From: Leisingera daeponensis
GTDB taxonomy: Bacteria; Pseudomonadota; Alphaproteobacteria; Rhodobacterales; Rhodobacteraceae
Assembly: GCF_019801465.1 (NCBI RefSeq)
Contig: NZ_JAHVJA010000004.1
Span: 285,962 to 349,961 of the forward strand
DNA: 64,000 bases
Reading direction: 5' to 3'
The position numbers and the translations under genes were made by a program. Shown here in pieces: positions 51,024 to 59,906 of the stretch; position 1 is the first letter of the stretch; the number at the start of each line of letters is the position of its first letter. The notes under the pieces were generated by a model, which was given only the letters and a program-made list of their open reading frames with translations, had not been told where the DNA came from and did not search any database.

Positions 51024-51165
51024 GTTCTCTTCCATCCGGACTGTGACCGTCGGCTCTGGAGTCGCACCAGATCTGCTGACACTTCCTCAATTTGGAAGCC
51101 GCTCGCGGGCTTGCGGGACGTGCCCGCTTACCGCCGGTGGGGAATTCCGCCCCGCCCTGAGAACG
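51024..51165 (-). promoter_or_regulatory. FMN riboswitch (RFN element) upstream of ribH
   Basis: On the minus strand the aptamer reads GTTCTCAGGGCGGGGCGGAATTCCCCACCGGCGGTA, AGCCCGCGAGCGG, GTCAGCAGATCTGGTG, TCCAGAGCCGACGGTCA, AGTCCGGATGGAAGAGAAC, with GTTCTC and GAGAAC closing the first helix. It ends about 85 bases before the ribH ATG, enough for an expression platform. Confidence 0.97.
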
Positions 51166-51219
51166 GCGGAACTTTGGCAAGCAGCAAAGATTCACGCAAG
51201 CCGGAAATGCCGTGCGAAG

Positions 51220-51516
51220 TCAGGTTTCCACAAGCTCGTAGTGCTTGATGGTGCGCGACTCGACCAGTTCGGCCTCGGCCGGGTCGATATGCGGGCTTGT
51301 GTAATCCTCGCCTACAAACGCCTTGAGCGAGGCCAGATCCTTCCACACCATCACAAAGCTGAACTCCCGCGGGGTTTCGGCCCGCGGTGCGCCGGGCAGC
51401 ACCGAAACGATGCCGTCTGTGCCCTTCATCAGCGGAATCGCGGTTTCATGAAAGAACCTGCTGAACTCGGCTTCCTTGCCGGGCCGGATCACAACCTGGA
51501 ATATCCGCATGATCAT
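51220..51516 (-). CDS. Antibiotic biosynthesis monooxygenase (ABM) domain protein
   Basis: 98 residues from the ATG at 51516, chosen because AGGAGG lies 8 bases upstream. MRIFQVVIRPGKEAEFSRFFHETAIPLMKGTDGIVSVLPGAPRAETPREFSFVMVWKDLASLKAFVGEDY is the ABM ferredoxin-like fold: a beta strand, helix and the EFSFVMVWKDLASLKAF strand-helix element. Family members act on small aromatic or quinone molecules or bind heme; none can be inferred here. The gene stands alone, 55 bases from the FMN riboswitch. Confidence 0.8.
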   Translation of the reverse strand: MIMRIFQVVIRPGKEAEFSRFFHETAIPLMKGTDGIVSVLPGAPRAETPREFSFVMVWKDLASLKAFVGEDYTSPHIDPAEAELVESRTIKHYELVET

Positions 51517-51628
51517 TGGGGTCCCTCCTGACACTGTTTACAGGCGGCCAGCATACCACATGCGATGATTGCCCCTTCCCCTCAGCCCGGCTTGCAGTAG
51601 GCTGCGGCCAAACAGGAGAGGATTTCCC

Positions 51629-52228
51629 ATGAGGCTCACTTATTCCCAAGCATCCCCCTTTGCCCGCAAGGTTGTGGTGCTGCTGCATGAAACCGGGCAG
51701 GTGGATGATGTCGAGATTCTGGACGTCACCACCACACCCCTGAACCCCAGCCCGGATGTGAAATCCAGCAACCCGCTGGCCAAGATCCCGGCGCTGGAGC
51801 GCAACGACGGGCCGGCGCTGTATGACAGCCGGGTGATCTGCGCTTACCTGGATGAGCGCGCGGGCGGCAGGCTGTATGGCGGCTGGGACAGCATGGTGCT
51901 GGAGGCCACCGCCGACGGGATCATGGATGCGGCGGTGCTGATGTCCTACGAAAAACGGCTGCGTCCCGAGGAAAAACAGTGGGACAGCTGGCTGGACGCA
52001 CAGCGCAGCAAGGTGCTGGGCGGCTGCGCGGCGCTCAATGCCCGCTGGATGAGCCATCTGCAGGGGCCGCTGGACATCGGCCAGATCGCGGTGGCCTGTG
52101 CGCTGGCCTATGTGGACTTCCGGCACCCGGAAACAAACTGGTGCCAGGGCAACGAGGCGCTGGCAGACTGGTTCGCCGAATTCGAATCGCGCCCGGCGAT
52201 GCAGGCGACAAAACCGCCCGCGGCCTGA
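51629..52228 (+). CDS. Glutathione S-transferase family protein
   Basis: 199 residues from the ATG at 51629 with AGGAGAGGA upstream. An N-terminal thioredoxin-like domain (RLTYSQASPFARKVVVLLHETGQ, then NPLAKIPALERNDGPALYDSRVICAYLDERAGG) carries SP in place of a catalytic Tyr/Cys region and the conserved Asp-Ser glutathione site, followed by an alpha-helical domain. The substrate is unknown. It precedes petABC after a 212-base gap. Confidence 0.9.
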   Translation: MRLTYSQASPFARKVVVLLHETGQVDDVEILDVTTTPLNPSPDVKSSNPLAKIPALERNDGPALYDSRVICAYLDERAGGRLYGGWDSMVLEATADGIMDAAVLMSYEKRLRPEEKQWDSWLDAQRSKVLGGCAALNARWMSHLQGPLDIGQIAVACALAYVDFRHPETNWCQGNEALADWFAEFESRPAMQATKPPAA

Positions 52229-52440
52229 GCGAGGCCCCTTGAAACTTGCATGTGCCGCGCCGATATGGGTGCGGCACTGTCACACAGGCGTGACAGAATT
52301 GCCGTCTGCGGCTTTCTGCGCGCCCATGACCGCTGGACGAACGGCTTTCTCCCCGCTAGACACGCGCCTGAGTCACTGCGAGCAATCGCGGTGCATGCGC
52401 ATGTTTGCCCTAAACGGGCGCTGGAATTGGAGAAAACCTC
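52229..52440. other. Gap before petABC, no clear feature
   Basis: This 212-base intergenic region must contain the petABC promoter but I see no consensus -35/-10 pair with good spacing. Nothing protein-coding or clearly structured stands out. GGAG lies about ten bases before the petA GTG. Confidence 0.5.
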
Positions 52441-53001
52441 GTGTCCCACGCAGAAGACCACGAAGGAACCCGGAGAGATTTCCTCTACTACGCCACTGCC
52501 GGCGCCGGGGCAGTGACCGCGGGTGCCGCCGTATGGCCCCTGGTCAACCAGATGAACCCCTCCGCCGACGTGAAAGCGCTGTCCTCGATCCTGGTCGATG
52601 TCAGCGGCGTGGAAGTTGGCACGCAGATCTCGGTCATGTTTCTGGGCAAGCCGGTGTTCATCCGCCGCCGCACCCAGGAAGAGATCGACGAGGCCCGTGC
52701 CGTGGAGCTGTCCGAGCTGATCGACCCGCGGTCGGAAAACCCGAATAAGCCGGGCACCGACGCAGCGGACGCCAACCGCACCATGGACGAAGCCGGCGAA
52801 TGGCTGGTGATGATGGGTGTCTGCACCCACCTGGGCTGTGTGCCGCTGGGCGACGGCGCCGGCGAATTCAACGGCTGGTTCTGCCCCTGCCACGGGTCGC
52901 ACTACGACACCGCAGGCCGCATCCGCAAAGGTCCGGCGCCGGAGAACCTGCACGTGCCGGTGGCTGAGTTCACCGACGCCAACACCATCAAGCTGGGATA
53001 A
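52441..53001 (+). CDS. petA: Cytochrome bc1 Rieske iron-sulfur subunit PetA
   Basis: 186 residues with a GTG start and GGAG upstream. An N-terminal twin-Arg entry ([31 protein letters not shown]) forms the membrane anchor, the Tat-type signal usual for Rieske proteins. The 2Fe-2S ligands are in [10 protein letters not shown] and [13 protein letters not shown]. It accepts electrons from quinol at the Qo site and passes them to cytochrome c1. Confidence 0.98.
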   Translation: MSHAEDHEGTRRDFLYYATAGAGAVTAGAAVWPLVNQMNPSADVKALSSILVDVSGVEVGTQISVMFLGKPVFIRRRTQEEIDEARAVELSELIDPRSENPNKPGTDAADANRTMDEAGEWLVMMGVCTHLGCVPLGDGAGEFNGWFCPCHGSHYDTAGRIRKGPAPENLHVPVAEFTDANTIKLG

Positions 53002-53013
53002 GGAAACGCGCTC

Positions 53014-54348
53014 ATGTCCGGTATTCCGCACGACCATTACGAGCCGAAGACAGGCGCAGAGAAGTGGCTGCACAGCCGCCTGCCCATCGTCGGCCTGATC
53101 TATGACACCATCATGATCCCCACCCCCAAGAACCTGAACTGGTGGTGGATCTGGGGCATCGTCCTGGCCTTCTGCCTGGCGCTGCAAATCGTCACCGGCA
53201 TCGTCCTGGTGATGCACTACACCCCGCATGTCGACATGGCCTTTGCATCCATTGAGCATATCATGCGCAACGTGAACGGCGGCCACATGCTGCGCTACCT
53301 GCACATGAACGGCGCCTCGCTGTTCTTTGTTGCCGTCTACATCCACATCTTCCGCGGCCTGTACTACGGCTCCTACAAGGCGCCCCGCGAGATCACCTGG
53401 ATCGTCGGCATGCTGATCTACCTGCTGATGATGGGCACCGCCTTCATGGGCTACGTGCTGCCCTGGGGCCAGATGTCCTTCTGGGGCGCGACCGTGATCA
53501 CCGGCCTGTTCGGCGCGATCCCGTTCATCGGCGAAGCGATCCAGACCTGGCTGCTGGGCGGACCGGCGGTGGACAACGCCACCCTGAACCGCTTCTTCTC
53601 GCTGCACTACCTGCTGCCCTTCGTGATCGCAGCGCTGGTGATCGTGCACATCTGGGCCTTCCACACCACCGGCAACAACAACCCCACCGGTGTTGACGTG
53701 CGCCGCGGCTCCAAGGAAGAAGCCAAGAAAGACACCCTGCCGTTCTGGCCGTACTTCGTGATCAAGGACTTCCTGGGCCTGGCCATTGTGCTGGTGATCT
53801 TCTGGGCCATCGTCGGCTTCATGCCGAACTACCTGGGCCACCCGGACAACTACATCGAAGCCAACCCGCTGGTGACGCCCGCGCACATCGTTCCGGAATG
53901 GTACTTCCTGCCGTTCTATGCGATCCTGCGTGCCTTCACCTCCGAGGTCTGGGTGGTGCAGTTCGCCTCCTTTGTCACCGGCGGCATCATCGACGCGAAG
54001 TTCTTCGGCGTGATCGCCATGTTCGGCGCGATCCTGGCCATGGCGCTGGCGCCCTGGCTGGACACCTCCAACGTGCGTTCTGGCCGTTACCGCCCGATGT
54101 TCAAATGGTGGTTCGCGCTGCTGGTCGTCGACTTCTTTGCCCTGATGTGGCTGGGCGCGATGCCGGCGGAAGAGCCCTATGCATCGTTCTCGCTGATCGC
54201 ATCGGCCTACTGGTTCGGCTACTTCTTCGTGATCCTGCCGCTGCTGGGCGTGATCGAGAAGCCGCTGGCTCAGCCTGCCACCATCGAAGAGGATTTCGAC
54301 GCCCACTACGGCAAGAAGTCTTCTGCAGACGCCACTCCTGCCGAGTAA
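53014..54348 (+). CDS. petB: Cytochrome bc1 cytochrome b subunit PetB
   Basis: 444 residues, the length of the unsplit alphaproteobacterial cytochrome b. The N-terminal region contains [33 protein letters not shown], with heme-binding His pairs in later helices ([37 protein letters not shown] and [26 protein letters not shown]). [15 protein letters not shown] is the conserved PEWY loop at the Qo site. Twelve bases separate it from petA. It binds hemes bL and bH and performs quinol oxidation. Confidence 0.98.
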   Translation: MSGIPHDHYEPKTGAEKWLHSRLPIVGLIYDTIMIPTPKNLNWWWIWGIVLAFCLALQIVTGIVLVMHYTPHVDMAFASIEHIMRNVNGGHMLRYLHMNGASLFFVAVYIHIFRGLYYGSYKAPREITWIVGMLIYLLMMGTAFMGYVLPWGQMSFWGATVITGLFGAIPFIGEAIQTWLLGGPAVDNATLNRFFSLHYLLPFVIAALVIVHIWAFHTTGNNNPTGVDVRRGSKEEAKKDTLPFWPYFVIKDFLGLAIVLVIFWAIVGFMPNYLGHPDNYIEANPLVTPAHIVPEWYFLPFYAILRAFTSEVWVVQFASFVTGGIIDAKFFGVIAMFGAILAMALAPWLDTSNVRSGRYRPMFKWWFALLVVDFFALMWLGAMPAEEPYASFSLIASAYWFGYFFVILPLLGVIEKPLAQPATIEEDFDAHYGKKSSADATPAE

Positions 54349-54367
54349 GAAGAAGGAACACCTAGCA

Positions 54368-55153
54368 ATGTTCAAGAAACTGGCAACCGGTGCCGCCTTC
54401 GCTCTGGCCATGATCCCTGCTGCGTCTTACGCAGCAGGCGGGGCGGGCCATGTCGAAGATTACGACTTCTCCTTTGAGGGTCCCTTCGGCACCTACGACC
54501 GCAACCAGCTGCAGCGCGGCCTGCAGATCTACACCGAAGTCTGCGCAGCCTGCCACGGGCTGAAGCTGGTGCCGATCCGCACCCTGTCCGATGAGGGCGG
54601 CCCGCAGATGCCGGAAGATCAGGTGCGCGCCTACGCGGCTGACAACTTCAGCGTCTACGATCCGGAACTGGATGAGGACCGCCCGGCCAAGCCGGTCGAC
54701 CACTTCCCGGAGAACAACAACGCCGGCGCCCCGGACCTCAGCATGATGGCCAAGGCGCGCGCGGGCTTCCACGGCCCCTACGGCCTGGGTCTGAACCAGC
54801 TGTTCAAAGGCATGGGCGGTGCCGAATACATCGCCTCGCTGCTGGCCGGCTACACCGGTGAGACCAAGGAAGAAGCAGGCACCACCTTCTATGAAAACAC
54901 TGCCTTCCCGGGCGGCTGGATCTCGATGGCGCCGCCGCTGTCGGACGAGCAGGTGGAATTTGCCGACGGCCACGCCAACGACGTGGAAGCCATGTCGCAG
55001 GACGTCGCGGCCTTCCTGATGTGGACCGCCGAACCCAAGATGATGGCCCGCAAGCAGGCCGGTTTTGTCGGTGTGCTGTTCCTGACCCTGCTGTCGGTGA
55101 TGCTGTACCTGACCAACAAGCGCCTGTGGGCGCCGCACAAGGGCAAGCACTGA
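54368..55153 (+). CDS. petC: Cytochrome bc1 cytochrome c1 subunit PetC
   Basis: 261 residues. A signal peptide ([22 protein letters not shown]) is followed by a heme c site CAACH ([10 protein letters not shown]) near residue 59 and a C-terminal membrane anchor ([25 protein letters not shown]). GTEY-like [15 protein letters not shown] contributes the distal ligand region. It is the terminal electron carrier of the bc1 complex. Nineteen bases separate it from petB, and a strong terminator ends the operon. Confidence 0.98.
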   Translation: MFKKLATGAAFALAMIPAASYAAGGAGHVEDYDFSFEGPFGTYDRNQLQRGLQIYTEVCAACHGLKLVPIRTLSDEGGPQMPEDQVRAYAADNFSVYDPELDEDRPAKPVDHFPENNNAGAPDLSMMAKARAGFHGPYGLGLNQLFKGMGGAEYIASLLAGYTGETKEEAGTTFYENTAFPGGWISMAPPLSDEQVEFADGHANDVEAMSQDVAAFLMWTAEPKMMARKQAGFVGVLFLTLLSVMLYLTNKRLWAPHKGKH

Positions 55154-55184
55154 TCCCTGGCGGCTGACACAGCGCTGAAACAAG

Positions 55185-55217
55185 AAACCCCCGCAAGAGC
55201 TTCTTGCGGGGGTTTTT
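55185..55217 (+). terminator. Rho-independent terminator of petABC
   Basis: AACCCCCGCAAGA pairs with TCTTGCGGGGGTT (13 bp) over a 3-5 base loop and is followed by TTTTTCG, 32 bases after the petC stop. Confidence 0.95.
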
Positions 55218-55244
55218 CGTTGCATGAGGGCGCGGTCCGGCAAC

Positions 55245-55682
55245 CTACGCCAGCGGGCTGACGGTCAGATGCGGCAGGCCGTTGGAGGTCTTCTGCGGCG
55301 AGCGGTCCTCGGCATTGATGACCGCGGACACCCGCTGGCGCCAGGAGGAGAAGCTGTCGAACTGGACCACGTCCACGGGCGCGTCGAATTGCAGGGTGAT
55401 CCGCCGGTGGCCATTGCCGCCGCAGGCGGCCAGCCCATGGACATAGCCGGTGAAGAGCTGGCCCAGATAGCGCCCCTCGACCCGCATGCCCACCTGTAGT
55501 TCCGGCGCGTTGGAAGCACGGGTGTGGAGCGTGTTCCAGTCGCGGAAACCGTAGTACTGCGCAATCCGCTCCAGGGCGGTGCTGTGGGGGATGGGCTGGC
55601 CTTGGGCCTGGGAATGCTTGCGCAAGAGCCGGGCCTCGGCCTTGAGCTGCGCAACAGAAGGAAGGGCAGAGTTGGTCTGCAT
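55245..55682 (-). CDS. Glyoxalase-superfamily small protein (PF20066-like)
   Basis: 145 residues. SVAQLKAEARLLRKHSQAQGQPIPHSTALERIAQYYGFRDWNTLHT is the conserved helical block seen in proteins annotated as glyoxalase superfamily (Glyoxalase_8), and VGMRVEGRYLGQLFTGYVHGLAA is a beta-strand region. No active-site metal ligands are evident. The annotation is by recalled similarity; the function is unknown. Confidence 0.78.
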   Translation of the reverse strand: MQTNSALPSVAQLKAEARLLRKHSQAQGQPIPHSTALERIAQYYGFRDWNTLHTRASNAPELQVGMRVEGRYLGQLFTGYVHGLAACGGNGHRRITLQFDAPVDVVQFDSFSSWRQRVSAVINAEDRSPQKTSNGLPHLTVSPLA

Positions 55683-56020
55683 GGATGTACCTTTCGCGAA
55701 AAGGGTGCATATGCCGTTGCAGACAGGGCTCGCATTGCTGTCCGGGCGTGCACCCAGGCGTCAGGATATACCTTGTCCGGATTTCACCATGGCCAGAGGC
55801 CGCGAGCGGCAGGTATCCGGGACCTTGGTATGGTCATAACGCAGCAAGAGCTGGGGCGCAAATCCTTCAAGCCCGGGGCTGGCACGGCAGTGGCGCCTGA
55901 GCCACTCCGTTTCAGTGTGCTGTTTGGTACCCCGCGCGACACGCCTTTGACACGCTTGACGGACCCGGCAGCAGCATCGCAACATTTATGAGTTGTATTT
56001 TGTGAGTGGGGAGAGTTGCA

Positions 56021-56434
56021 ATGCCCGGACAATCGAATGCGGATATCTTGCGCGAAGCGATGGCGCGCTGGAACGACTGCAAGGCCGGAGATCTGACTAT
56101 GTGGGACGAGTACACCAGCGAGGATATGTGCCTGCGGTCCATGGGGGAGGGGCAGCATGGCATCAATTTCAGTTCGGCGCGGAACGGCCGGGAGCAGATG
56201 CACAGCTACTTGGCCGAATTGACCAATGCCTTTGAAATGGAGCATTGGACCCTAGAGGAGACAGTCTCTGAAGGCGACCGGGTCGTCGGCCTGGGCACGA
56301 CGGCCTGGACCTGCAAGGCCACTGGCAAGCGCGTGGAAACTCCCATTGTTCTTGTCTGCCGGTTCCGTGGCGGGCGCATCTGCGAACTGCATGAATTCTA
56401 CGATTCTGCGTCGGTCGCCGCCTCAACCTGCTAG
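56021..56434 (+). CDS. SnoaL/NTF2-like family protein
   Basis: 137 residues from the ATG at 56021, with GGGGAGAG upstream. The cone-shaped NTF2-like fold is suggested by NADILREAMARWNDCKAGDLTMWDEYTSEDMC, then GREQMHSYLAELTNAFEMEHWTLEETVSEGDRVVGLGTTAWTCKATGKRVETPIVLVCRFRGGRICELHEFYDS, the SnoaL-type strand pattern. Ligand and enzymatic role are unknown. It lies in a 770-base space between two minus-strand genes. Confidence 0.8.
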   Translation: MPGQSNADILREAMARWNDCKAGDLTMWDEYTSEDMCLRSMGEGQHGINFSSARNGREQMHSYLAELTNAFEMEHWTLEETVSEGDRVVGLGTTAWTCKATGKRVETPIVLVCRFRGGRICELHEFYDSASVAASTC

Positions 56435-56451
56435 CTGGCCTGGGGAGCAGG

Positions 56452-57714
56452 TCAGGCTGTCAGCTGGCCGCCCACCACGCCGGTAATGGCGGCGGTGACG
56501 ATCCGGCCTTCCTCCTGTGGCGCAGCAAAGGTCACCTCGGTGAACTGCTCGGTGCGGCCCATATACGGGTTTTCCATCAGGATGCGGTGGGTCTTGCCGA
56601 CCTGCTCTGTCAGGTGGCGTTCCACCTGCGCATCGCCGGCCGCGCGCAGGCGGGCCGCGCGATCCTTGATCACGTTGCCGTTCACCTGGTTCGGGATCTT
56701 CGCCGCCGGGGTGCCCTCGCGCTTGGAGTAGGGGAAGACGTGCAGCCAGGTCAGGTCGCAGTCAGTGACCAGTTTCAGCGAGTTCTCGAAATGCGTATCA
56801 GACTCGGTAGGGAAGCCTGCAATGATGTCGGCGCCAAAGGTCATTTCCGGGCGCAGGCGGCGGGCCTCCTCGCAAAATGCGATGGCGTCGTCGCGCAGGT
56901 GGCGGCGGGCCATGCGTTTCAGGATCAGGTCGTCGCCATGCTGCAGCGACAGGTGCAGATGCGGCATCAGCCGCGGTTCGGTGGCAATCGCCTGCATCAG
57001 GTTCTCGTCCGCCTCGATCGAATCGATCGAGGAGATGCGCAGCCGCGGCAGGTCCGGCACCAGCTTGAGAATCCGCATCACCAGGTCACCCAGGCGGGGC
57101 TGTGCGGGCAGATCGGCGCCCCAGGAGGTCAGGTCTACGCCGGTCAGAACCACCTCGTTGTAGCCCCTGTCCACCAGCCGCTTGATCTGGTCGATCACTA
57201 CGCCCGCGGGAACCGAGCGGGAGTTGCCGCGGCCATAGGGGATGATGCAGAAGGTGCAACGGTGGTCGCAGCCGTTCTGGACTTGCACATAGGCGCGGCT
57301 GCGGGTGCCGAAACCGTCGATCAGATGGCCTGCGGTCTCCGTCACCGACATGATGTCGTCGACCTGGACCTTTTCCGTGGTGCCGATGAAATCCGGCCCC
57401 TTGGCGATCTGCTGCCAGGTCTCGGGCTGCATCTTCTCGGTATTGCCGATGACGCGGGTGACCTCTTCCATTGCGGCAAAGGTTTCCGGCTCCGTCTGGG
57501 CGGCGCAGCCGGTCACGATGATCGGCGCCTCGGGGTTTTCGCGGCGCAGCTTACGGATCTCCTGGCGTGCCTTGCGCACGGCCTCGGCGGTCACAGCGCA
57601 GGTGTTCACTACAACGGCGTTTTCCAGGCCCGCCTGCTGGCTCAATTCCTTCATCGCCTCGGTCTCATAGGCGTTGAGGCGGCAGCCCAGAGTGGTGAAC
57701 TTGGGCACGCTCAT
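56452..57714 (-). CDS. mtaB: tRNA t6A37 methylthiotransferase MtaB
   Basis: 420 residues from the ATG at 57714. An N-terminal UPF0004 domain with cysteines (TTLGCRLNAYETEAM, VVVNTCAVTAEAVRKARQEIRKLRR, IIVTGCAAQTEP) precedes a radical SAM domain with the CxxxCxxC cluster in QNGCDHRCTFCIIPYGRGNSRS, and a C-terminal TRAM-like part. It adds a methylthio group to N6-threonylcarbamoyladenosine 37 of tRNA. ATGA overlap with the dapF stop (57711-57714) shows coupled translation. Confidence 0.95.
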   Translation of the reverse strand: MSVPKFTTLGCRLNAYETEAMKELSQQAGLENAVVVNTCAVTAEAVRKARQEIRKLRRENPEAPIIVTGCAAQTEPETFAAMEEVTRVIGNTEKMQPETWQQIAKGPDFIGTTEKVQVDDIMSVTETAGHLIDGFGTRSRAYVQVQNGCDHRCTFCIIPYGRGNSRSVPAGVVIDQIKRLVDRGYNEVVLTGVDLTSWGADLPAQPRLGDLVMRILKLVPDLPRLRISSIDSIEADENLMQAIATEPRLMPHLHLSLQHGDDLILKRMARRHLRDDAIAFCEEARRLRPEMTFGADIIAGFPTESDTHFENSLKLVTDCDLTWLHVFPYSKREGTPAAKIPNQVNGNVIKDRAARLRAAGDAQVERHLTEQVGKTHRILMENPYMGRTEQFTEVTFAAPQEEGRIVTAAITGVVGGQLTA

Positions 57715-58544
57715 GCCAGCGACTCCAGGAACTCGCGGGTGAAGATTCCGTCGAACACATGCATGGTCGGGCCGGTCATCCAGACGCCGTCCTCGGCCCA
57801 ATCGATCCACAGGGTGCCGCCGTCCAGGTCGATCTGCACCTTGCGGCCCGTCAGGCCGCGCCGGGCGGCTGCAACGGCGGTTGCGCAGGAGGAGGAGCCT
57901 GAGGCCAGTGTCACCCCCACACCGCGCTCCCAGACGCGCATGCGGATGCGGTCGGGGCCGGTCACTTCGGCGACCTGCACATTGGTGCGCTGCGGGTAGA
58001 GCGGGTGGTGTTCGTAGCGGGGGCCGAACTCTGCCAGCGGAATGACTTCGGCGTCTTCGACAAAGAAGGTGCAATGGGGGTTGCCCATGCCGGTGGCTGT
58101 AGGGCCGCCTTCGATCGGCAGCTCCAGCGTATCGGTTTCCTCGGCCAGCGGGATATCCTGCCAGTCCAGCTGCGGCGCGCCCATGTTGACGGAGGTAAGG
58201 CCGTTGCCGGCATCGCGGGCATAAAGGTCGCCGCGGTCGGTGGTCAGGTGCAGCTCGGTTTTGCCGTTTTCCAGGATCAGGTGTCGGGCAATGCAGCGGG
58301 TGGCGTTGCCGCAGGCCGCGGAGGTGGAGCCGTCGGCGTTGTAGAAGGTCAGATGCGCGTCGCCGGGCCCGTTTGAAATCACCGTCAGCTGGTCGAAGCC
58401 AACGCCGAACTGGCGGTGCGCGATTCCCTTGGCCATCGTCGGGGTGATGGCAATGTCCTGCGCGCGTGCGTCGACAACGACGAAGTCGTTGCCCAGCCCG
58501 TGCATCTTCATGAAGGGGGTTTTTGTGTCTGCCGAGGTGCTCAT
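57711..58544 (-). CDS. dapF: Diaminopimelate epimerase DapF
   Basis: 277 residues from the ATG at 58544; an ATG at 58553 is also possible, since neither has a strong ribosome site. It interconverts LL- and meso-diaminopimelate for lysine and peptidoglycan. FMKMHGLGNDFVVVDARAQD, the first catalytic Cys region YNADGSTSAACGNATRC and the second Cys region ASGSSSCATAVAAARRG are conserved. Followed by mtaB with a four-base overlap. Confidence 0.96.
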   Translation of the reverse strand: MSTSADTKTPFMKMHGLGNDFVVVDARAQDIAITPTMAKGIAHRQFGVGFDQLTVISNGPGDAHLTFYNADGSTSAACGNATRCIARHLILENGKTELHLTTDRGDLYARDAGNGLTSVNMGAPQLDWQDIPLAEETDTLELPIEGGPTATGMGNPHCTFFVEDAEVIPLAEFGPRYEHHPLYPQRTNVQVAEVTGPDRIRMRVWERGVGVTLASGSSSCATAVAAARRGLTGRKVQIDLDGGTLWIDWAEDGVWMTGPTMHVFDGIFTREFLESLA

Positions 58545-58609
58545 GGCGGGCATATAGACCCGGCGCGAGGATGAATCCAGCCTTCGGCGAGAAAAGTTGA
58601 AAAAAGGGG

Positions 58610-58638
58610 TTGACCCCCCGCGCTACTCCCCCTAGATA
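58610..58638 (+). promoter_or_regulatory. Predicted promoter of tRNA-Lys
   Basis: TTGACC (58610-58615), a 17-base C-rich spacer and TAGATA (58633-58638). This is the layout typical of rRNA/tRNA promoters in Rhodobacterales. Transcription would begin about 95 bases upstream of the tRNA. Confidence 0.65.
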
Positions 58639-58740
58639 CGCCGCCTATCGGGACAGCAAGTCACACGGTGACAAACGGTTCCGAAGCGAAATAAGTGCTT
58701 GAACCTTCTGGGAAAAACGCTTAGACCGCGACGAAGAAGT

Positions 58741-58816
58741 GGGCCGTTAGCTCAGTTGGTAGAGCAACTGACTTTTAATCAGTGGGTCGCAGGTTCGAAT
58801 CCTGCACGGCTCACCA
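58741..58816 (+). tRNA. tRNA-Lys (anticodon TTT)
   Basis: A 76-base cloverleaf including encoded CCA: acceptor GGGCCGT with ACGGCTC, D-arm TAGCTCAGTTGGTAGAGCA, anticodon stem-loop CTGACTTTTAATCAG with TTT, T-arm GCAGGTTCGAATCCTGC. Confidence 0.98.
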
Positions 58817-58854
58817 CTTCATCCAAAAACCGCTGATGATGAGACGCAAAACCG

Positions 58855-59619
58855 CTACAGGTAGCCCCGGGAGCGGAAGCTGAGTTCGGCGGATTTTCCG
58901 ATAATCAGATGGTCGTGCAGGGTGATTCCCAGTGCGGTCAAGGCGGCCCGGATCTGGTCTGTCATACCGATATCACTGTCCGATGGGGTGGGGTCTCCGG
59001 ACGGGTGATTATGCACCAGAATCAAGGCGCTGGCGTTGAGTTCCAAGGCGCGTTTGGCGACCTCTCGGGGGTAGACGGGGACGTGGTCTACGGTGCCGCG
59101 GGCCTGTTCCTCGTCGGCGATTAGGACGTTCTTGCGGTCCAAGAACAGGATGCGGAACTGTTCGGTTTCGCGGTGGGCCATTGTGGTGTGGCAATAGTCC
59201 AGCAGCGCGTCCCAGCCGGAGATCACCTGGCGCTGCATCACCCGGGCGCGGGCCATGCGGTGGGCGGCGGCCTCCAGCACCTTGAGGTCGGTGATGACTG
59301 CGTCGCCGATGCCCTTCACTTGCGCCAGCCGTTCCGGCGGGGCGGTCACCACACGGTTGAAATCACCAAAGGTATCAAGCAGCTGGCGTGCAAGGGGTTT
59401 TACGTCCCGGCGCGGGATCGAGCGGAACAGGACCAGCTCCAGCAGTTCGTAGTCCGGCATCGCCGCGGCGCCGCCAGCGATGAAACGCTCGCGCAGGCGG
59501 GCGCGGTGGTCCTTGATGTAGGAGGGCAGGCGGCCGGGGGAGAGCGGGGCCGCAGGGGCCTCCTCGCTGCCGGGAAACAGCGGCAGGGAGACGTCTTCGA
59601 AGGCGGGGTCCTGTGCCAT
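58855..59619 (-). CDS. radC: RadC family protein (JAB/MPN domain)
   Basis: 254 residues from the ATG at 59619. The N-terminal helix-hairpin-helix-like half (HRARLRERFIAGGAAAMPDYELLELVLFRSIPRRDVKPLARQLL, KGIGDAVITDLKVLEAAAHRM) and a JAB1/MPN metalloprotease-like domain with VHNHPSGDPTPSDSDIGMT (JAMM motif) match RadC. Despite the name, it is not needed for DNA repair in tested bacteria; the role is unknown. It stands alone on the minus strand. Confidence 0.95.
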   Translation of the reverse strand: MAQDPAFEDVSLPLFPGSEEAPAAPLSPGRLPSYIKDHRARLRERFIAGGAAAMPDYELLELVLFRSIPRRDVKPLARQLLDTFGDFNRVVTAPPERLAQVKGIGDAVITDLKVLEAAAHRMARARVMQRQVISGWDALLDYCHTTMAHRETEQFRILFLDRKNVLIADEEQARGTVDHVPVYPREVAKRALELNASALILVHNHPSGDPTPSDSDIGMTDQIRAALTALGITLHDHLIIGKSAELSFRSRGYL

Positions 59620-59791
59620 AGCGCCATGGTGCCGCCATCTAGGTTGAGGAAGTGTTAATGCGTGCGCTGCGATGTAGCGGCGGCAGCGGGGCAGGCAGCT
59701 GGGTGACAGGCGTGCACCCCCAGTACACCCTTTGTGCACCGCCGCGGTGCAGCGTGGGAAGTGGGGGCTGCGGTTTGCGTTAGAGACATGT

Positions 59792-59824
59792 AAAAGAAAA
59801 GCGCCCCGGGTTGGGGGCGCTTTT
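59792..59824 (-). terminator. Terminator after dnaJ
   Basis: On the minus strand a stem of GGGGCGCTT-type arms (AAGCGCCCC with GGGGCGCTT) is followed by TTTTCTTTT; the plus strand also has TTTT, so it may act both ways. It lies 83 bases past the dnaJ stop. Confidence 0.75.
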
Positions 59825-59843
59825 GACAGAGCCGTTTGCGGCT

Positions 59844-59905
59844 AGTGGCCGGGGCTCCGCCCGTTCGCAAGTGAAACGCTCCCCCGGAGCGTTCCGGGGA
59901 GCTTG
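59844..59905. repeat. GC-rich intergenic palindrome, divergent copy D
   Basis: GGGGCTCCGCCCG, TTCGCAAGTGAA and CGCTCCCCCGGAGCG occur in the same order as in copies A and B (GC-rich head, variable hairpin, CTCCCCCGG tail), but with more changes and a further hairpin. It occupies the gap just after dnaJ. Confidence 0.5.
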
Positions 59906-59906
59906 C

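Noticed and set aside
50941..51195. Upstream extension of ribH
   Set aside because: The frame is open through the FMN riboswitch and has no ribosome site; the MTHTRYAFIK start fits the family.
56587..57999. 470-codon plus-strand frame
   Set aside because: It is antisense to mtaB and dapF, both with clear motifs, and has a low-complexity His/Arg/Gln composition.
58855..59619. radC as a phage or island marker
   Set aside because: RadC-like genes can mark islands, but the GC content, neighbours and lack of integrase or repeats show ordinary chromosome.
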